Of a DNA stretch of 64,000 nt, positions 27,459 through 35,856 are shown one piece after another. Every line of letters starts with the position of its first letter. Positions within the stretch are counted from its first letter, which is position 1. The notes under the pieces were generated by a model. That model made no database searches and was not told where the DNA came from. It saw only the letters and a program-made list of their open reading frames with translations. The position numbers were made by a program, and so were the translations under genes. Source of the stretch: Hymenobacter latericoloratus (GTDB lineage Bacteria; Bacteroidota; Bacteroidia; Cytophagales; Hymenobacteraceae); the NCBI RefSeq assembly GCF_014199535.1, contig NZ_JACHNV010000011.1:17724-81723 (forward strand), read 5' to 3'.

Positions 27459-28780
27459 CCCCTGATATAACTGCCACTGTTTCTATTTGGGGCCAGCGAG
27501 TCGGCGCGGTGCTCTGGGACGCCCGACGTCGCGTTGGCGTCTTCGAATACGAGCCCGCCTTTGCCCGCACGGGAGTGGAGCTGGCCCCGTTGACGATGCC
27601 CCTTCCGCAACGGCGCCAGAAGGGGATTTTTATCTTCCCAACCCTGAACCGGGATACCTATCAGGGTCTGCCAGGTTTGCTCGCCGACAGCCTACCTGAC
27701 CGGTACGGGCGCCAGTTGATTGATGCTTGGCTGGCGTCCAAAGGACGAGACGCCGCTTCCTTTACTCCGGTTGAGCATTTGTGCTACCTCGGCCACCGGG
27801 GGATGGGCGCCCTGGTGTATGAACCGGCTTTGCAGCCGGCGCTGGAAAAGGGAATGTCACTGGAAGTAGGCGAGCTCGTTAAGTTTGCCCGTCAGGTACT
27901 AACGAACCGGGAGGGGCTGCACACATCGTTGGCCACCAACGCCGCCGAGGGGCTGGCCGAAATCATCAGCGTGGGCACTTCCGCCGGCGGTGCCCGGGCC
28001 AAGGCCGTGATTGCCTACAATGCCAGCACCCAGGAAGTCCGCTCCGGGCAAGTGGATGCTCCGGACGGCTTTGAGCACTGGTTGCTCAAGCTCGACGGGG
28101 TAACGAACGCCAGCCTGGGTGACCCGGCCGGCTACGGGCGCATTGAGTACGCCTACTTCCTGATGGCGCAACAGGCGGGCCTGCACATGACTCCGTGCCG
28201 GTTGCTAGAAGAAAACGGCCGGGCGCACTTTATGACGCGGCGCTTCGACCGGGTGGATGGCAGCAAGCGCCTGCACATGCAGACGCTTTGCGGACTGGCT
28301 CACTTTGATTACAACCAGCCCGGAGCGTACACCTACGAGCAGGCATTTCAGGTCATCCTGAAGCTACGGCTGCCGCACCCGGCCGTGGAGGAGCTCTACC
28401 GGCGCATGGTATTCAATGTGGTGGCCCGCAATCAAGACGACCATACCAAAAACATTTCCTTCCTGATGAACCCCGAGGGGAAGTGGAGTTTGTCACCGGC
28501 GTACGATGTGACGCACTCCTACAACCCCACGGGGGAATGGTCCAGCCAACACCAAATGTCAATAGCCGGCAAAGTAGATGACTTTACGGAGGATGATTTC
28601 CTGCAGCTAGCCAAGAATGTACTGGTGAAAAAGCCCCGGGAGATAATCCAGCAAGTGGTTGAGGCCGTTGCGAACTGGCCCAAATTTGCTGCCGAAGCCG
28701 GCGTTCCGGAAAAGCAGCAGCAGGCAATTGCGAAGACGCACCGGCTACAGCTGTTTAGGGGAACACTCCTCGAAAAATAA
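27455..28780 (+). CDS. hipA: HipA-type serine/threonine kinase toxin
   Basis: 441 aa, full length for HipA. An N-terminal subdomain (LPQRRQKGIFIFPTLNRDT, GLPGLLADSLPDRYG), a Gly-rich loop GTSAGGARAKA (~173-183) for nucleotide contact, catalytic NQDDHTKN (~325-332) and metal-binding DVTHS after SPAY. HipA phosphorylates glutamyl-tRNA synthetase in E. coli and halts translation; related toxins may have other targets. Overlaps hipB by 4 bp. Confidence 0.92.
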   Translation: MTPDITATVSIWGQRVGAVLWDARRRVGVFEYEPAFARTGVELAPLTMPLPQRRQKGIFIFPTLNRDTYQGLPGLLADSLPDRYGRQLIDAWLASKGRDAASFTPVEHLCYLGHRGMGALVYEPALQPALEKGMSLEVGELVKFARQVLTNREGLHTSLATNAAEGLAEIISVGTSAGGARAKAVIAYNASTQEVRSGQVDAPDGFEHWLLKLDGVTNASLGDPAGYGRIEYAYFLMAQQAGLHMTPCRLLEENGRAHFMTRRFDRVDGSKRLHMQTLCGLAHFDYNQPGAYTYEQAFQVILKLRLPHPAVEELYRRMVFNVVARNQDDHTKNISFLMNPEGKWSLSPAYDVTHSYNPTGEWSSQHQMSIAGKVDDFTEDDFLQLAKNVLVKKPREIIQQVVEAVANWPKFAAEAGVPEKQQQAIAKTHRLQLFRGTLLEK

Positions 28781-28800
28781 AGGGCTCACAAAGGGCTCAC
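28780..28800 (+). repeat. Tandem decamer AAGGGCTCAC after hipA
   Basis: AAGGGCTCAC at 28780-28789 and again at 28791-28800 (period 11), beginning at the hipA stop codon and followed by CCCGGG plus an eight-T run. Could be part of transcription ending or a duplicated target; too short to decide. Confidence 0.4.
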
Positions 28801-29182
28801 TACACCCGGGTTTTTTTTGAGAAAAGCGTCATAATAGCGCGCAAACGCAGTTTTAAGCGCGCTGCCGCGCTATAATCATGGGCTCATAGAGCCCGGAAAC
28901 AAGGCAGCGAAGGTCATTACGCTTCGAATGAAAGCAATTAAATTCAGAGCTGCCAAACGGGGAATCCCTGTTACGAGCCGTCGGCAGCACGCTGTTGCCT
29001 GAAAGGGCATGCGGCACCCGCTTTGGTTCACCTGCAACCGAGCAGGTGTCGGGCCAGTATGAGCACCGCCTGCCCGCTATGGCGATACGCGAGCCTGGAG
29101 TCAATTTAGCAGGTCGAAAAGCCAAACTGCCGTCTGGTGTAGCCGTAATGGCTAGCTTTGCCTGTCAAACTGATTGCCGAGT
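28801..29182. other. Gene-poor stretch after hipBA
   Basis: No convincing gene on either strand. Open frames present (for example minus 28853-29125) have no start context, no motif and unlike codon use. Contains the T run at 28811-28818 and, near its end, a possible -7 box TAGCTTTG (29153-29160). May be decayed sequence. Confidence 0.5.
29153..29160 (+). promoter_or_regulatory. Possible -7 box TAGCTTTG
   Basis: Exact match to TAnnTTTG, 22 bp before the start of a short open frame at 29183. No TTG lies 20 bp upstream, so support is partial. Confidence 0.35.
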
Positions 29183-29320
29183 ATGCTGGCTTTAGAATCC
29201 TACGCTTTGCATAGTTGCCCCTCCGCAGCAGCCCTTCCCGCCGACTGGCTGAGCTGGGCGCTCCGGCAGCCGCTGCCCATCCAGCAGCGGCCCGCCCTGT
29301 TTGTGGGCTCCCTCGCGTAA
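29183..29320 (+). CDS. Possible 45-aa protein
   Basis: ATG at 29183 opens a 45-codon frame (MLALESYALHSC ... ALFVGSLA) ending with TAA at 29320. Composition is protein-like (PADWLSWALRQPLPIQQR) and a -7 box sits just upstream. No family recognised; may be a remnant. Confidence 0.3.
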   Translation: MLALESYALHSCPSAAALPADWLSWALRQPLPIQQRPALFVGSLA

Positions 29321-29451
29321 CGCTACCCCTCTGAAAAGCAGCACGCCACCGCACCACCCCGGGCGGCTGGGCGGCTACCCTGTTTCCTGCCGGGTCCCCA
29401 CAACTGGCCGCAGGCGGGGCGTTTTCATTCTTTTCCGTTGACGTTACTGCT

Positions 29452-29712
29452 ATGGCTGCGAGCCCCTATCGCCGCTTTTCCAGCATTTGCCCTAACGTGC
29501 AGGCACTGGTAATTCGGCTTATTCAAGAAGAATTCACCCCTTTGCTAAACCTCGCTACTGAGGTGTCCGAAGATGCCTGGGCCCGGGCCGTGGCGCTGGC
29601 CGACCCCACGCTGCTGTACTGCACGGCCCAGGAGCCGGCCATCCGGCTCTGTCCGGAATCCTATCAGCAGCTGCTCGCCTGCCTGCAGCGGGAGTTGGTC
29701 CGGGGGGAGTAG
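29452..29712 (+). CDS. Unknown small protein
   Basis: 86 aa (MAASPYRRFSSICPNVQALV), mostly helical by composition, with TLLYCTAQEPAIRLCPESYQQLLACLQREL in the second half (quoted in part: AIRLCPESYQQLLACL). Four Cys. It is followed by a clean terminator, which supports it being a real transcription unit. Convergent with the gene at 29783. Not recognised. Confidence 0.5.
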   Translation: MAASPYRRFSSICPNVQALVIRLIQEEFTPLLNLATEVSEDAWARAVALADPTLLYCTAQEPAIRLCPESYQQLLACLQRELVRGE

Positions 29713-29726
29713 TTCCAACCAAACAG

Positions 29727-29759
29727 AAAGGCCGGCCAGGTTGCTGGTCGGCCTTTTTT
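29727..29759. terminator. Bidirectional terminator between convergent genes
   Basis: Stem AAAGGCCGGCCAG / CTGGTCGGCCTTT (one mismatch) with a T run on the plus side; lies between the plus-strand gene ending 29712 and the minus-strand gene ending 29783. Confidence 0.8.
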
Positions 29760-29782
29760 CTGGTCTATAGATGGGTGGCAGG

Positions 29783-30148
29783 CTACTGACTGGCCAGCGC
29801 GACCAACTGGTCGTAGGTGCGTAGCTCCTGACAGAACAGCGCGTGGGCTTCGGGCGAGGAGAACCAGAAGAAGTGGTTTTTCACCCGGCTCGTCGACACC
29901 AGCCGGATGACCGCAACGTCGTAGCCAAAGGCGGCCAGCAGCCGCTGGACCAAGGGGACGTAGAGCTGCCGGTCGTCCTTCTTGATTTCCACGAGCCGGA
30001 CATAGTTGAAGCGGTGCTCCTTTGACCAGGGCTTCATTTGCCCGTGTGCCATGCGGTTGAGGCGGAAGCGGACGAAGCGCAGGGCCGTTGGGTAATTGAT
30101 GACAAGGGCCGGGTCGGGAAAGCCGGACACGGCCAAGGAGGTTTCCAT
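29783..30148 (-). CDS. Unknown HTH-like protein, paralogue of the gene at 41145
   Basis: 121 aa. It aligns over its length with the 122-aa protein at 41145: FPDPALVINYPTALRFVRFRL versus FPDITLLAPYSECLRYVQLRL (opening of each), then FNYVRLVEIKKDDRQLYVPL / YTNVVNLKNGKLKRDEPRLV, and FWFSSPEAHALFCQELRTYD / YVFGSAELLAQFREQLAFFD at the end. The middle part looks like a small helix-turn-helix. The two copies bracket the conjugation cluster, at its downstream end here. Likely DNA-binding, but this is inference. Confidence 0.6.
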   Translation of the reverse strand: METSLAVSGFPDPALVINYPTALRFVRFRLNRMAHGQMKPWSKEHRFNYVRLVEIKKDDRQLYVPLVQRLLAAFGYDVAVIRLVSTSRVKNHFFWFSSPEAHALFCQELRTYDQLVALASQ

Positions 30149-30175
30149 AAGAGTACCCGAAGTATATTTCTTATC

Positions 30176-30565
30176 CTACTGCCCAATCACGTATACCGGT
30201 ACGGCTTGCGCATTGGCGCCCCGCCCGGTTTCCTTCTTCACTTCCTTGCCATCAAGCAGGATAGCGGCGGTGATTTCCGAAGCGGCCGTGCCGCCGGCGA
30301 GGCTGGCCAGCAGGCTGAGGTGGTCCCCCTGCTTCATGGTGCGCTTGAAGCGGTAGGTAACAGGCAGCGGGACGTTATTGACCGTGGTCGTGCCGCCGCT
30401 TTCGTTGTCGTAGCTGATGTAGTCTGATTGCGGGGCCGTGGTGGAGGAAATGCGGTACTCTACTTGGTATTCTTTGGGGCCAGTGGGCATCGCGTCGTCC
30501 TTGGCGCAGCTGCTGGCCGTGGCCAGGGCGGTGCAGCTAAGGAGTAGGGTGGCAAGTCGTTTCAT
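30176..30565 (-). CDS. Small lipoprotein, tra-associated
   Basis: 129 aa with lipoprotein signal peptide (lipobox TASSC). The rest is a beta-sandwich-like domain (YQVEYRISSTTAPQSDYISY, VPLPVTYRFKRTMKQGDHL, AAILLDGKEVKKETG) that recalls the MmpS-type fold in layout. Last gene of the minus-strand conjugation series, 15 bp after traO. Role unknown. Confidence 0.55.
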   Translation of the reverse strand: MKRLATLLLSCTALATASSCAKDDAMPTGPKEYQVEYRISSTTAPQSDYISYDNESGGTTTVNNVPLPVTYRFKRTMKQGDHLSLLASLAGGTAASEITAAILLDGKEVKKETGRGANAQAVPVYVIGQ

Positions 30566-30580
30566 AGCGCAGAAAGGGAG

Positions 30581-31120
30581 TTAGCGGAAATGATACCGCA
30601 GGCCGGCGCTGGCGTAGCCGGGCCATTGGTCGAGCAGGGGATTGTTGAAGAGGTAGCCCTTGGTGGCGGTGGCCACCAGCGAGAAGCGGTTGCCCAGGAA
30701 CACGTCCGCCTCGGCCCCGGCCTGCGGGCCGTAGGTGAAGCGCTGCGGCTGTTGGGCATCGGCCGCTGGCTCGCCGGTGCCGTGCTCGCCCGTGCGCTCG
30801 TAGCCGGCCCCGGCCCCGAGCAGCAGGTGCACGTAGACGACTTCGCCCAGGCGAAACAGTTGCGGCGCGAGCAGCACCCGCCCCGCGTAGCTGGCGTAGT
30901 CGCCGCGGCCGCTGAGGGTGCCCGTCTCGCGCAGGCCGCTGGCGCGCAGGGCCAGGCGGTTGGTCAGCATGCTGGTGTAGCTCAGCTCGTAGTAGGTGCC
31001 TTGTTCGGAGCGGCCCCGGTGGGCGCCCCAACTGGCCATGTGTTGGACGTGGCGCTGGGCGGAGGCCGGCACGGCGCCGGCCCCCGCCAGCAGCAGGGCC
31101 ACTAGCAAGAAGTTCTTCAT
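30581..31120 (-). CDS. traO: Conjugative transfer protein TraO-like, outer membrane beta-barrel
   Basis: 179 aa. Signal peptide (LLVALLLAGAGAVPASAQ) followed by alternating amphipathic strands ending in an aromatic outer-membrane terminus (ASAGLRYHFR). Segments such as YYELSYTSMLTNRLALRASG and AEADVFLGNRFSLVATATKG fit the TraO family of Bacteroides conjugative transposons. 6 bp downstream of the TraI-like gene. Confidence 0.65.
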   Translation of the reverse strand: MKNFLLVALLLAGAGAVPASAQRHVQHMASWGAHRGRSEQGTYYELSYTSMLTNRLALRASGLRETGTLSGRGDYASYAGRVLLAPQLFRLGEVVYVHLLLGAGAGYERTGEHGTGEPAADAQQPQRFTYGPQAGAEADVFLGNRFSLVATATKGYLFNNPLLDQWPGYASAGLRYHFR

Positions 31121-31126
31121 AAGGGG

Positions 31127-32017
31127 TTAGTGGCGGGGGCGGGCCCGGTCCGCTTTGATAAGGGCGTTTTGCACCAGGATGTCGGAGTAGACCATTTCGG
31201 CGGCCTGCCGCGAAGGGCCGGGCTGGGCGGCTTCGGCCAGCAACCGGTCAGCTTCCTGGCGCAGCTGCATGGCCTTAATCATGTTGTCGTTCGAGGTGTT
31301 CAGGGCCACCATTCGCTCGCCCTCGGTCATGGCATAGCGGCCGGGGTTCTTGAGCGTCGCGTTCATCTCGATGCTCTGCTGGGTCATCTCGTCGGCAATC
31401 TTGTAGTAGCCGAAGGCGGTGGCAATCTTCTTTTTCTGCATCATCTCCTCGTAGGCAAAGGTGGAGACGGCCGCTTCTTCGCGCTTGAGCTGGTACTCGC
31501 GGGAGCTCATGCGGTTGTTGCCCGCCGTGGCGCCGGAGCCGAAGCGCGAAAACACGTCGTACACCGTGTTCAAATCCTGCTGGGGGTTGTTGAGCTGCAG
31601 GGCCTGGCGCAGGCGCTCGGCTTTCTGAAACACGGGCATGTACTGGTTGCTCTGCCCCCGGCCCGACATGGCCAGGGCGCGGGCAAACAGCTCCTGGGGG
31701 TTGGAGAGGCGCAAATCCTGAATGCTCTGCACCTTACGCAGGTCGGCCTGCACCTGGCGCTGCAGCTGCAGGGTCTGGTCGGTGATATCCTTCACCTGCC
31801 CGGTGATGTCCTTGGTAACGCCGGCAATCTGCTTGGCGTCCTTGATAACCTGGTAGTTTTTGACCGTTTCAGTCCACTGCTTGAGGTGCTTGGCAAACTC
31901 GCCGATGTGCACGCCCATGTGCAGCGGGTCGTTCACGACGGCCTGCGCCGCGGCGTCCGCGCTCGGAACCAGAATCAGGGCCAGGGCCACAAGGGCCGGC
32001 AAAAGCGTCTTTTTCAT
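31127..32017 (-). CDS. traI: Conjugative transfer protein TraI-like (DUF4141; VirB5/TrbJ-type)
   Basis: 296 aa with a signal peptide (LVALALILVPSADAAAQ) and a long helical body (LKQWTETVKNYQVIKDAKQI, QLQRQVQADLRKVQSIQDL). This layout matches DUF4141 proteins, the VirB5-like minor-pilin component in CTnDOT-type systems. In CTnDOT traI precedes traJ, but here it follows traM, so the operon order is altered. Probably periplasmic, helping pilus assembly. Confidence 0.7.
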   Translation of the reverse strand: MKKTLLPALVALALILVPSADAAAQAVVNDPLHMGVHIGEFAKHLKQWTETVKNYQVIKDAKQIAGVTKDITGQVKDITDQTLQLQRQVQADLRKVQSIQDLRLSNPQELFARALAMSGRGQSNQYMPVFQKAERLRQALQLNNPQQDLNTVYDVFSRFGSGATAGNNRMSSREYQLKREEAAVSTFAYEEMMQKKKIATAFGYYKIADEMTQQSIEMNATLKNPGRYAMTEGERMVALNTSNDNMIKAMQLRQEADRLLAEAAQPGPSRQAAEMVYSDILVQNALIKADRARPRH

Positions 32018-32041
32018 CGTCGTATCGGTTAGGTGGAAGAA

Positions 32042-33439
32042 TTAGCGCACGGCCGCTTCCGGGCCGAGCTGGCCAGCTGCCGCCGTGGTAATCAGGATGG
32101 GGTAGCCGTCGGGCAGCAGCACGTCGCGCAGCTTGGTGCGGGTCTTGGGCCGCGAAAGCAGCGAGGCCGCCACCCGGCCGCCCACGCCCACCACGGAGTT
32201 GGCGGCCGAGGCCGAGCGGTCGATGGCCGTGCTGATTTCCTGGGTGGTCTGCTGCTGCAGCTCGTTGCCAGCCATGCCGGCTTCGCGGGCCACGCGCTTC
32301 ACCGGGTCAATCATGATGCCCGGCATGTAGTTGAAGTCGTAGATGTCGGCCTGCACCCGCGTGGGGCCGAGGCGGTTGACTTCCAGCGTCACGTTGTTGG
32401 TGCCCACGGTGGCCACGCCGGCAAAGACCATGTTTTTGGGAAAGGTCACCCCGGACACCACGGCGTCTTCGAGCAGGCGCAGGATAACCACCGAGCCGGT
32501 GCGTACCTTCTGCTCGCCGTTGATGACGCACTTGAAAAACACGTCCGGGGCCAGCTGCTGCTCGCGCTGGCTGCCCTGGGCCATCATTCGGCTGGCATTG
32601 CCCACTTTCACGGTGTTGAAGCCATCCAGGCCGGGGGCGCTCCCGCGGGTGGCCAGCAGCTGCGCGGTCTGGTTGGGGTCGCGGTAGCGCTTGCCGGTCA
32701 TGCGCTCGTAGGCCGCGCGGGTTTCCGGCGGCGAGGAGCCCAGCATGGCCAGCACGTCCGGGTCGGTTTCAAACGGGGTGCCGTCCACGTCGCGGGCCGG
32801 TACCAGGCCACGGCCCGCGCGGCCGGAACCGGTGCCCGCGCGGCGGCCCTTGCTACCGGTGGCCGTCAGGCGCCGGCGCGGGACCACCAAGGTTTGGGCG
32901 CGGTAGGAGCCCGTGGCCGGGTCCTGAATGGTGGTTTCGATGGTGTCCACGTCGGCCGCGGCGAGCCGGGCGGCTTCCGCGCGACGGGCCGCGGCTTGGG
33001 CGGCGGCCTGCGCCCGGCGCCGCTTGCGCAGGGCCAGCCCGGTGGTATCGACGGCAAACACGTCCACGACGTCCTGGTCGGAAGCCCGGGCGGGGGCACT
33101 TTGGGCATCCTGCTCGGCGCGGCGCTGGGCTTCGATTTGGGCCGAGGGCGAGGCGGCCGGGGCCGGGGGCGCCGCTTCCACCGAAGGAATTTCGGGTTCT
33201 ATGTTGGCCGAGGCGGCCGCGACCGGCTCGCGCTCCTGCTGGGCCGCCCGCTTCGCGGCCTTTAGCCACAGCAGCAGGCCACCGATGATGAGCACGAGCA
33301 GCAGGCCGGCTAAGGCCATCCAGTTGGCGCGCAGCACTTCAGCGGGCGTGCGCTTGGCAGGGGCAGCAGCTGGTACGGGCTGTTCCGTTGCTGGCTGAGC
33401 CGCAGAACGGCTATCGGTTGGGGGAGTGAGGGGTTCCAT
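32042..33439 (-). CDS. traM: Conjugative transfer protein TraM (VirB10-like)
   Basis: 465 aa. Short cytoplasmic N terminus, one membrane helix (~residues 40-62, WMALAGLLLVLIIGGLLLWL), a long Ala/Pro/Arg-rich periplasmic linker with coiled-coil (~110-165), and a C-terminal beta domain (LAPDVFFKCVINGEQKVRTG, ILRLLEDAVVSGVTFPKNM, FNYMPGIMIDPVKRV). TraM links inner and outer membrane parts of the mating channel. Follows traN by 17 bp. Confidence 0.82.
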   Translation of the reverse strand: MEPLTPPTDSRSAAQPATEQPVPAAAPAKRTPAEVLRANWMALAGLLLVLIIGGLLLWLKAAKRAAQQEREPVAAASANIEPEIPSVEAAPPAPAASPSAQIEAQRRAEQDAQSAPARASDQDVVDVFAVDTTGLALRKRRRAQAAAQAAARRAEAARLAAADVDTIETTIQDPATGSYRAQTLVVPRRRLTATGSKGRRAGTGSGRAGRGLVPARDVDGTPFETDPDVLAMLGSSPPETRAAYERMTGKRYRDPNQTAQLLATRGSAPGLDGFNTVKVGNASRMMAQGSQREQQLAPDVFFKCVINGEQKVRTGSVVILRLLEDAVVSGVTFPKNMVFAGVATVGTNNVTLEVNRLGPTRVQADIYDFNYMPGIMIDPVKRVAREAGMAGNELQQQTTQEISTAIDRSASAANSVVGVGGRVAASLLSRPKTRTKLRDVLLPDGYPILITTAAAGQLGPEAAVR

Positions 33440-33456
33440 AGCAGGTACGGGCGGCG

Positions 33457-34356
33457 TTAGATGGTGGCGGCGCGGTTAATCACGCGGGAGGGCACGGGCA
33501 GCACCAGCACCCGGGCGCCGTTGAGCTCGCGCAGCGTTACTTCCAGGTAGCCGCGCTCGGTGGCCGCGTACAGGGGAATGGCGTAGGTCAGGTAGCCCGT
33601 GGTGCGGCCGGTGATGACCTGGTTCGGGCGGCCGCCCGAAGGCGCCAGCGGGCGCCGGGCTTCGTTCTTTTTGCGGGCCAGGAACTTCTTCTGGGCATTT
33701 TCCACCAGCTGGAAGTCGGTGAAATCCACGTTGTAGTCGATGTTGGTCTTGTTGATGACCTTGAAGCGCAGGTAGGTAAAGTCCTTGTCGTTGCGCACGT
33801 TGGCCAGCGACAGCACCAAATCATTGTCGACCACGGCCACGGCCTGGTGCTCCTCCCGGGCTTTGCGCAGCTGGCTGAGCTTGCCCTCGACGACGGCTTT
33901 CTTTTCCTGCTCCTTGTCCAGGGCCAACTCGTTTTCGGGGGGCGCCCCGGCGGACGCGGTGCTTTTGCCGTTGATGCGCAGCGCGCCGTCTTTCTGGAAG
34001 TCGTAGAGCTGCAGCACCGGGCGGCCTGTGTACACGAGCCGGCCCATCCAGTACTTGGAGCCGTAGCGAATGAGCATGGGCGTGGGCGGCACGTGCTTGC
34101 GCTTGGCGCGCACAAACACGGCGTTGGCCTCAATCTTCACCAGGTAGTTGCCGGCCATGCCCACGTCGACCAGCGACACGGGACCGCCAAATACCAGGTA
34201 GGTGGTGGAGGAATCGGAAACGGCCACGTCCAGTAAATTATCGGAGGTGACCACAGCCGGAGTCGGGGTGGCGGCAGTGGTTTGCGCGGCCGCGGGCGCC
34301 GTGGCGAAGAGCAGGGAAAGCAGCCCCAGCAGGGCCGGAAGGGTGTAGAGTCGCAT
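33457..34356 (-). CDS. traN: Conjugative transfer protein TraN (DUF4138; VirB9-like)
   Basis: 299 aa from ATG at 34356 (MRLYTLPALLGLLSLLFATA), a signal peptide; the in-frame TTG at 34365 is less likely. Early region DNLLDVAVSDSSTTYLVFGG and NYLVKIEANAVFVRAKRKH is typical of TraN, and the C-terminal half (DFTYLRFKVINKTNIDYNVD, GYLTYAIPLYAATERGYLEV) of its VirB9-like domain. Part of the outer-membrane core complex with TraM. Here it lies before traM instead of after. Confidence 0.82.
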   Translation of the reverse strand: MRLYTLPALLGLLSLLFATAPAAAQTTAATPTPAVVTSDNLLDVAVSDSSTTYLVFGGPVSLVDVGMAGNYLVKIEANAVFVRAKRKHVPPTPMLIRYGSKYWMGRLVYTGRPVLQLYDFQKDGALRINGKSTASAGAPPENELALDKEQEKKAVVEGKLSQLRKAREEHQAVAVVDNDLVLSLANVRNDKDFTYLRFKVINKTNIDYNVDFTDFQLVENAQKKFLARKKNEARRPLAPSGGRPNQVITGRTTGYLTYAIPLYAATERGYLEVTLRELNGARVLVLPVPSRVINRAATI

Positions 34357-34375
34357 CGGAGACAAGGATGGGTGA

Positions 34376-35131
34376 TTAGTTAGCCGGAGCCGTAGGCGCC
34401 GGGGTTGTAGCGGGGGCAGGAGCGGCGGGGGCCGCCGGCTCGCCGGCCGGGGCCAGGCCGCGCTCGGCTTCCTGCAGGCGGCGCTGGCGGTCAGCTTCCT
34501 GGGCCTGCAGCAGCTCCTGCTCTTCCCGCGTCAGCTGCGGCGAGTAAGGGATGTAATCGAAGTTGGTGATGAGCAGCCCGTAGGGGTTGGCGTCCGAGCG
34601 GTTCGTTTCCACCAGGTTGAACTTGGCAGCCAGCGGCAGGGGCTCCTTCTGCTGGCCCCCGATGAAAATGCGCTGCTTGATGTAGACCGAGCCCGACCAG
34701 GGCCGGCGGCTCATGTCCACCAGCACGCTGTCCACCGTCACCACGTTGCGGGCGGCATAGCGCTCGTAGTTCTGCAGCACCTGCCCGCGGGTGAAGCCCT
34801 CGTAGATGCGCCGGCCACCGCGGCCCTCAATCAGGGGCAGGGCCGCGTCCAGGTTGGCCTTGAAGGTGTATTGGTCGTGGCCGAACATGGTTTGCATGAA
34901 CTGGCGCACCAGGTTGCGGGCCTCGTAGGGCGTGTGGGTGTCGTTGCCGGCCGAGAGGGCCGCCATCGAGCCGGTTTGCGAGACGACGTACACGCGCCGG
35001 CCGCTGTTTTCGTAGGCGCGGTACACCAGGAAGCCCGACGCCAAGGCCACTAGGAGCAGGGCCAGCACGCTGCCCAGCGCCAGGTTGCGCATGGTGGAAA
35101 AGGAAGTACTTAAGTCTTTAGCGGAATCCAT
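34376..35131 (-). CDS. traK: Conjugative transfer protein TraK (VirB8-like)
   Basis: 251 aa from ATG at 35131 (MDSAKDLSTSFSTMRNLALG); the start at 35179 adds a His-rich peptide absent from the family. One N-terminal membrane helix (~20-42) then a periplasmic NTF2-like domain (YEARNLVRQFMQTMFGHDQY, YIKQRIFIGGQQKEPLPLA, GLLITNFDYIPYSP) and a Pro/Ala-rich tail. It nucleates the inner membrane channel. Lies between a lipoprotein gene and traN. Confidence 0.82.
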   Translation of the reverse strand: MDSAKDLSTSFSTMRNLALGSVLALLLVALASGFLVYRAYENSGRRVYVVSQTGSMAALSAGNDTHTPYEARNLVRQFMQTMFGHDQYTFKANLDAALPLIEGRGGRRIYEGFTRGQVLQNYERYAARNVVTVDSVLVDMSRRPWSGSVYIKQRIFIGGQQKEPLPLAAKFNLVETNRSDANPYGLLITNFDYIPYSPQLTREEQELLQAQEADRQRRLQEAERGLAPAGEPAAPAAPAPATTPAPTAPAN

Positions 35132-35185
35132 GAAAGGGTTGAGAGTCTGGTTGTGGTGATGGGTACTTTTTCTCCCCACCGCCCT

Positions 35186-35833
35186 TTACTGGCGGATGGG
35201 CAGCAGCACCTTCTTAAAGGAGTCGTCGAACCCGCCGGCGCGGCCCCGGTAGGGATACACCACCAAGGCGGGCTGCTGCTGCTCGTTTTGGCCCAAGAAG
35301 GCGTAGAGCGTGCCGCGCACGGTCAGCGGCTTGCGGGGCTCGATGGGCGTGACGGTGTACCGCTCGCGGCCGGGCACATTCAGGTTGAGGCCGCCCAAGC
35401 GGAATGAGGCCAGGGTATCCCGGCCGTTCGGGGCGTACAAAGGCAGCGAGGCCGGCACTTTCTGCTTGCCGAAGCCCTGGGGTATCCACTGCAGCACGGC
35501 TTCGTAGGCTATGCGGTAGCCGGGGGCCTGCTTCTTCCCGTCCGGCCGGTCCGGGTCGGACTGCCACGCCGCCGGCAGCCGCAGCTGCATGGGCTCGGCT
35601 TTCAGGGCCTTGGCGGAAACCACCTGCAGGTAGCCCTCGCGGGGAGTCTGCTCAGCCACGCCGGGTTTGAGGTCCACGGCCGACGCCGGCAGCGGAGCCG
35701 GTAAACCCGTAGCGGGTTGGGTTGCCGCCGGGGCCGCCGGCGTGGTAGCTACCGGAGCGGATTCCTTGGATTGGCAAGCGGCCGTTAGGGCCAGGCCAAA
35801 GCCCGCAGCAATACATCGGGGAATGTTTTTCAT
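35186..35833 (-). CDS. Tra-operon lipoprotein, unknown
   Basis: 215 aa. Lipoprotein signal peptide (lipobox LTAAC), Ala/Pro-rich linker to ~residue 55, then a beta-rich domain (REGYLQVVSAKALKAEPMQL, RYTVTPIEPRKPLTVRGTL, QQPALVVYPYRGRAGGFDDS). It lies between traJ and traK and could occupy the VirB7 position, but size and sequence do not match a family I can name. Confidence 0.65.
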   Translation of the reverse strand: MKNIPRCIAAGFGLALTAACQSKESAPVATTPAAPAATQPATGLPAPLPASAVDLKPGVAEQTPREGYLQVVSAKALKAEPMQLRLPAAWQSDPDRPDGKKQAPGYRIAYEAVLQWIPQGFGKQKVPASLPLYAPNGRDTLASFRLGGLNLNVPGRERYTVTPIEPRKPLTVRGTLYAFLGQNEQQQPALVVYPYRGRAGGFDDSFKKVLLPIRQ

Positions 35834-35856
35834 GGCTAGGAAGTCAGCAGGGTGAG

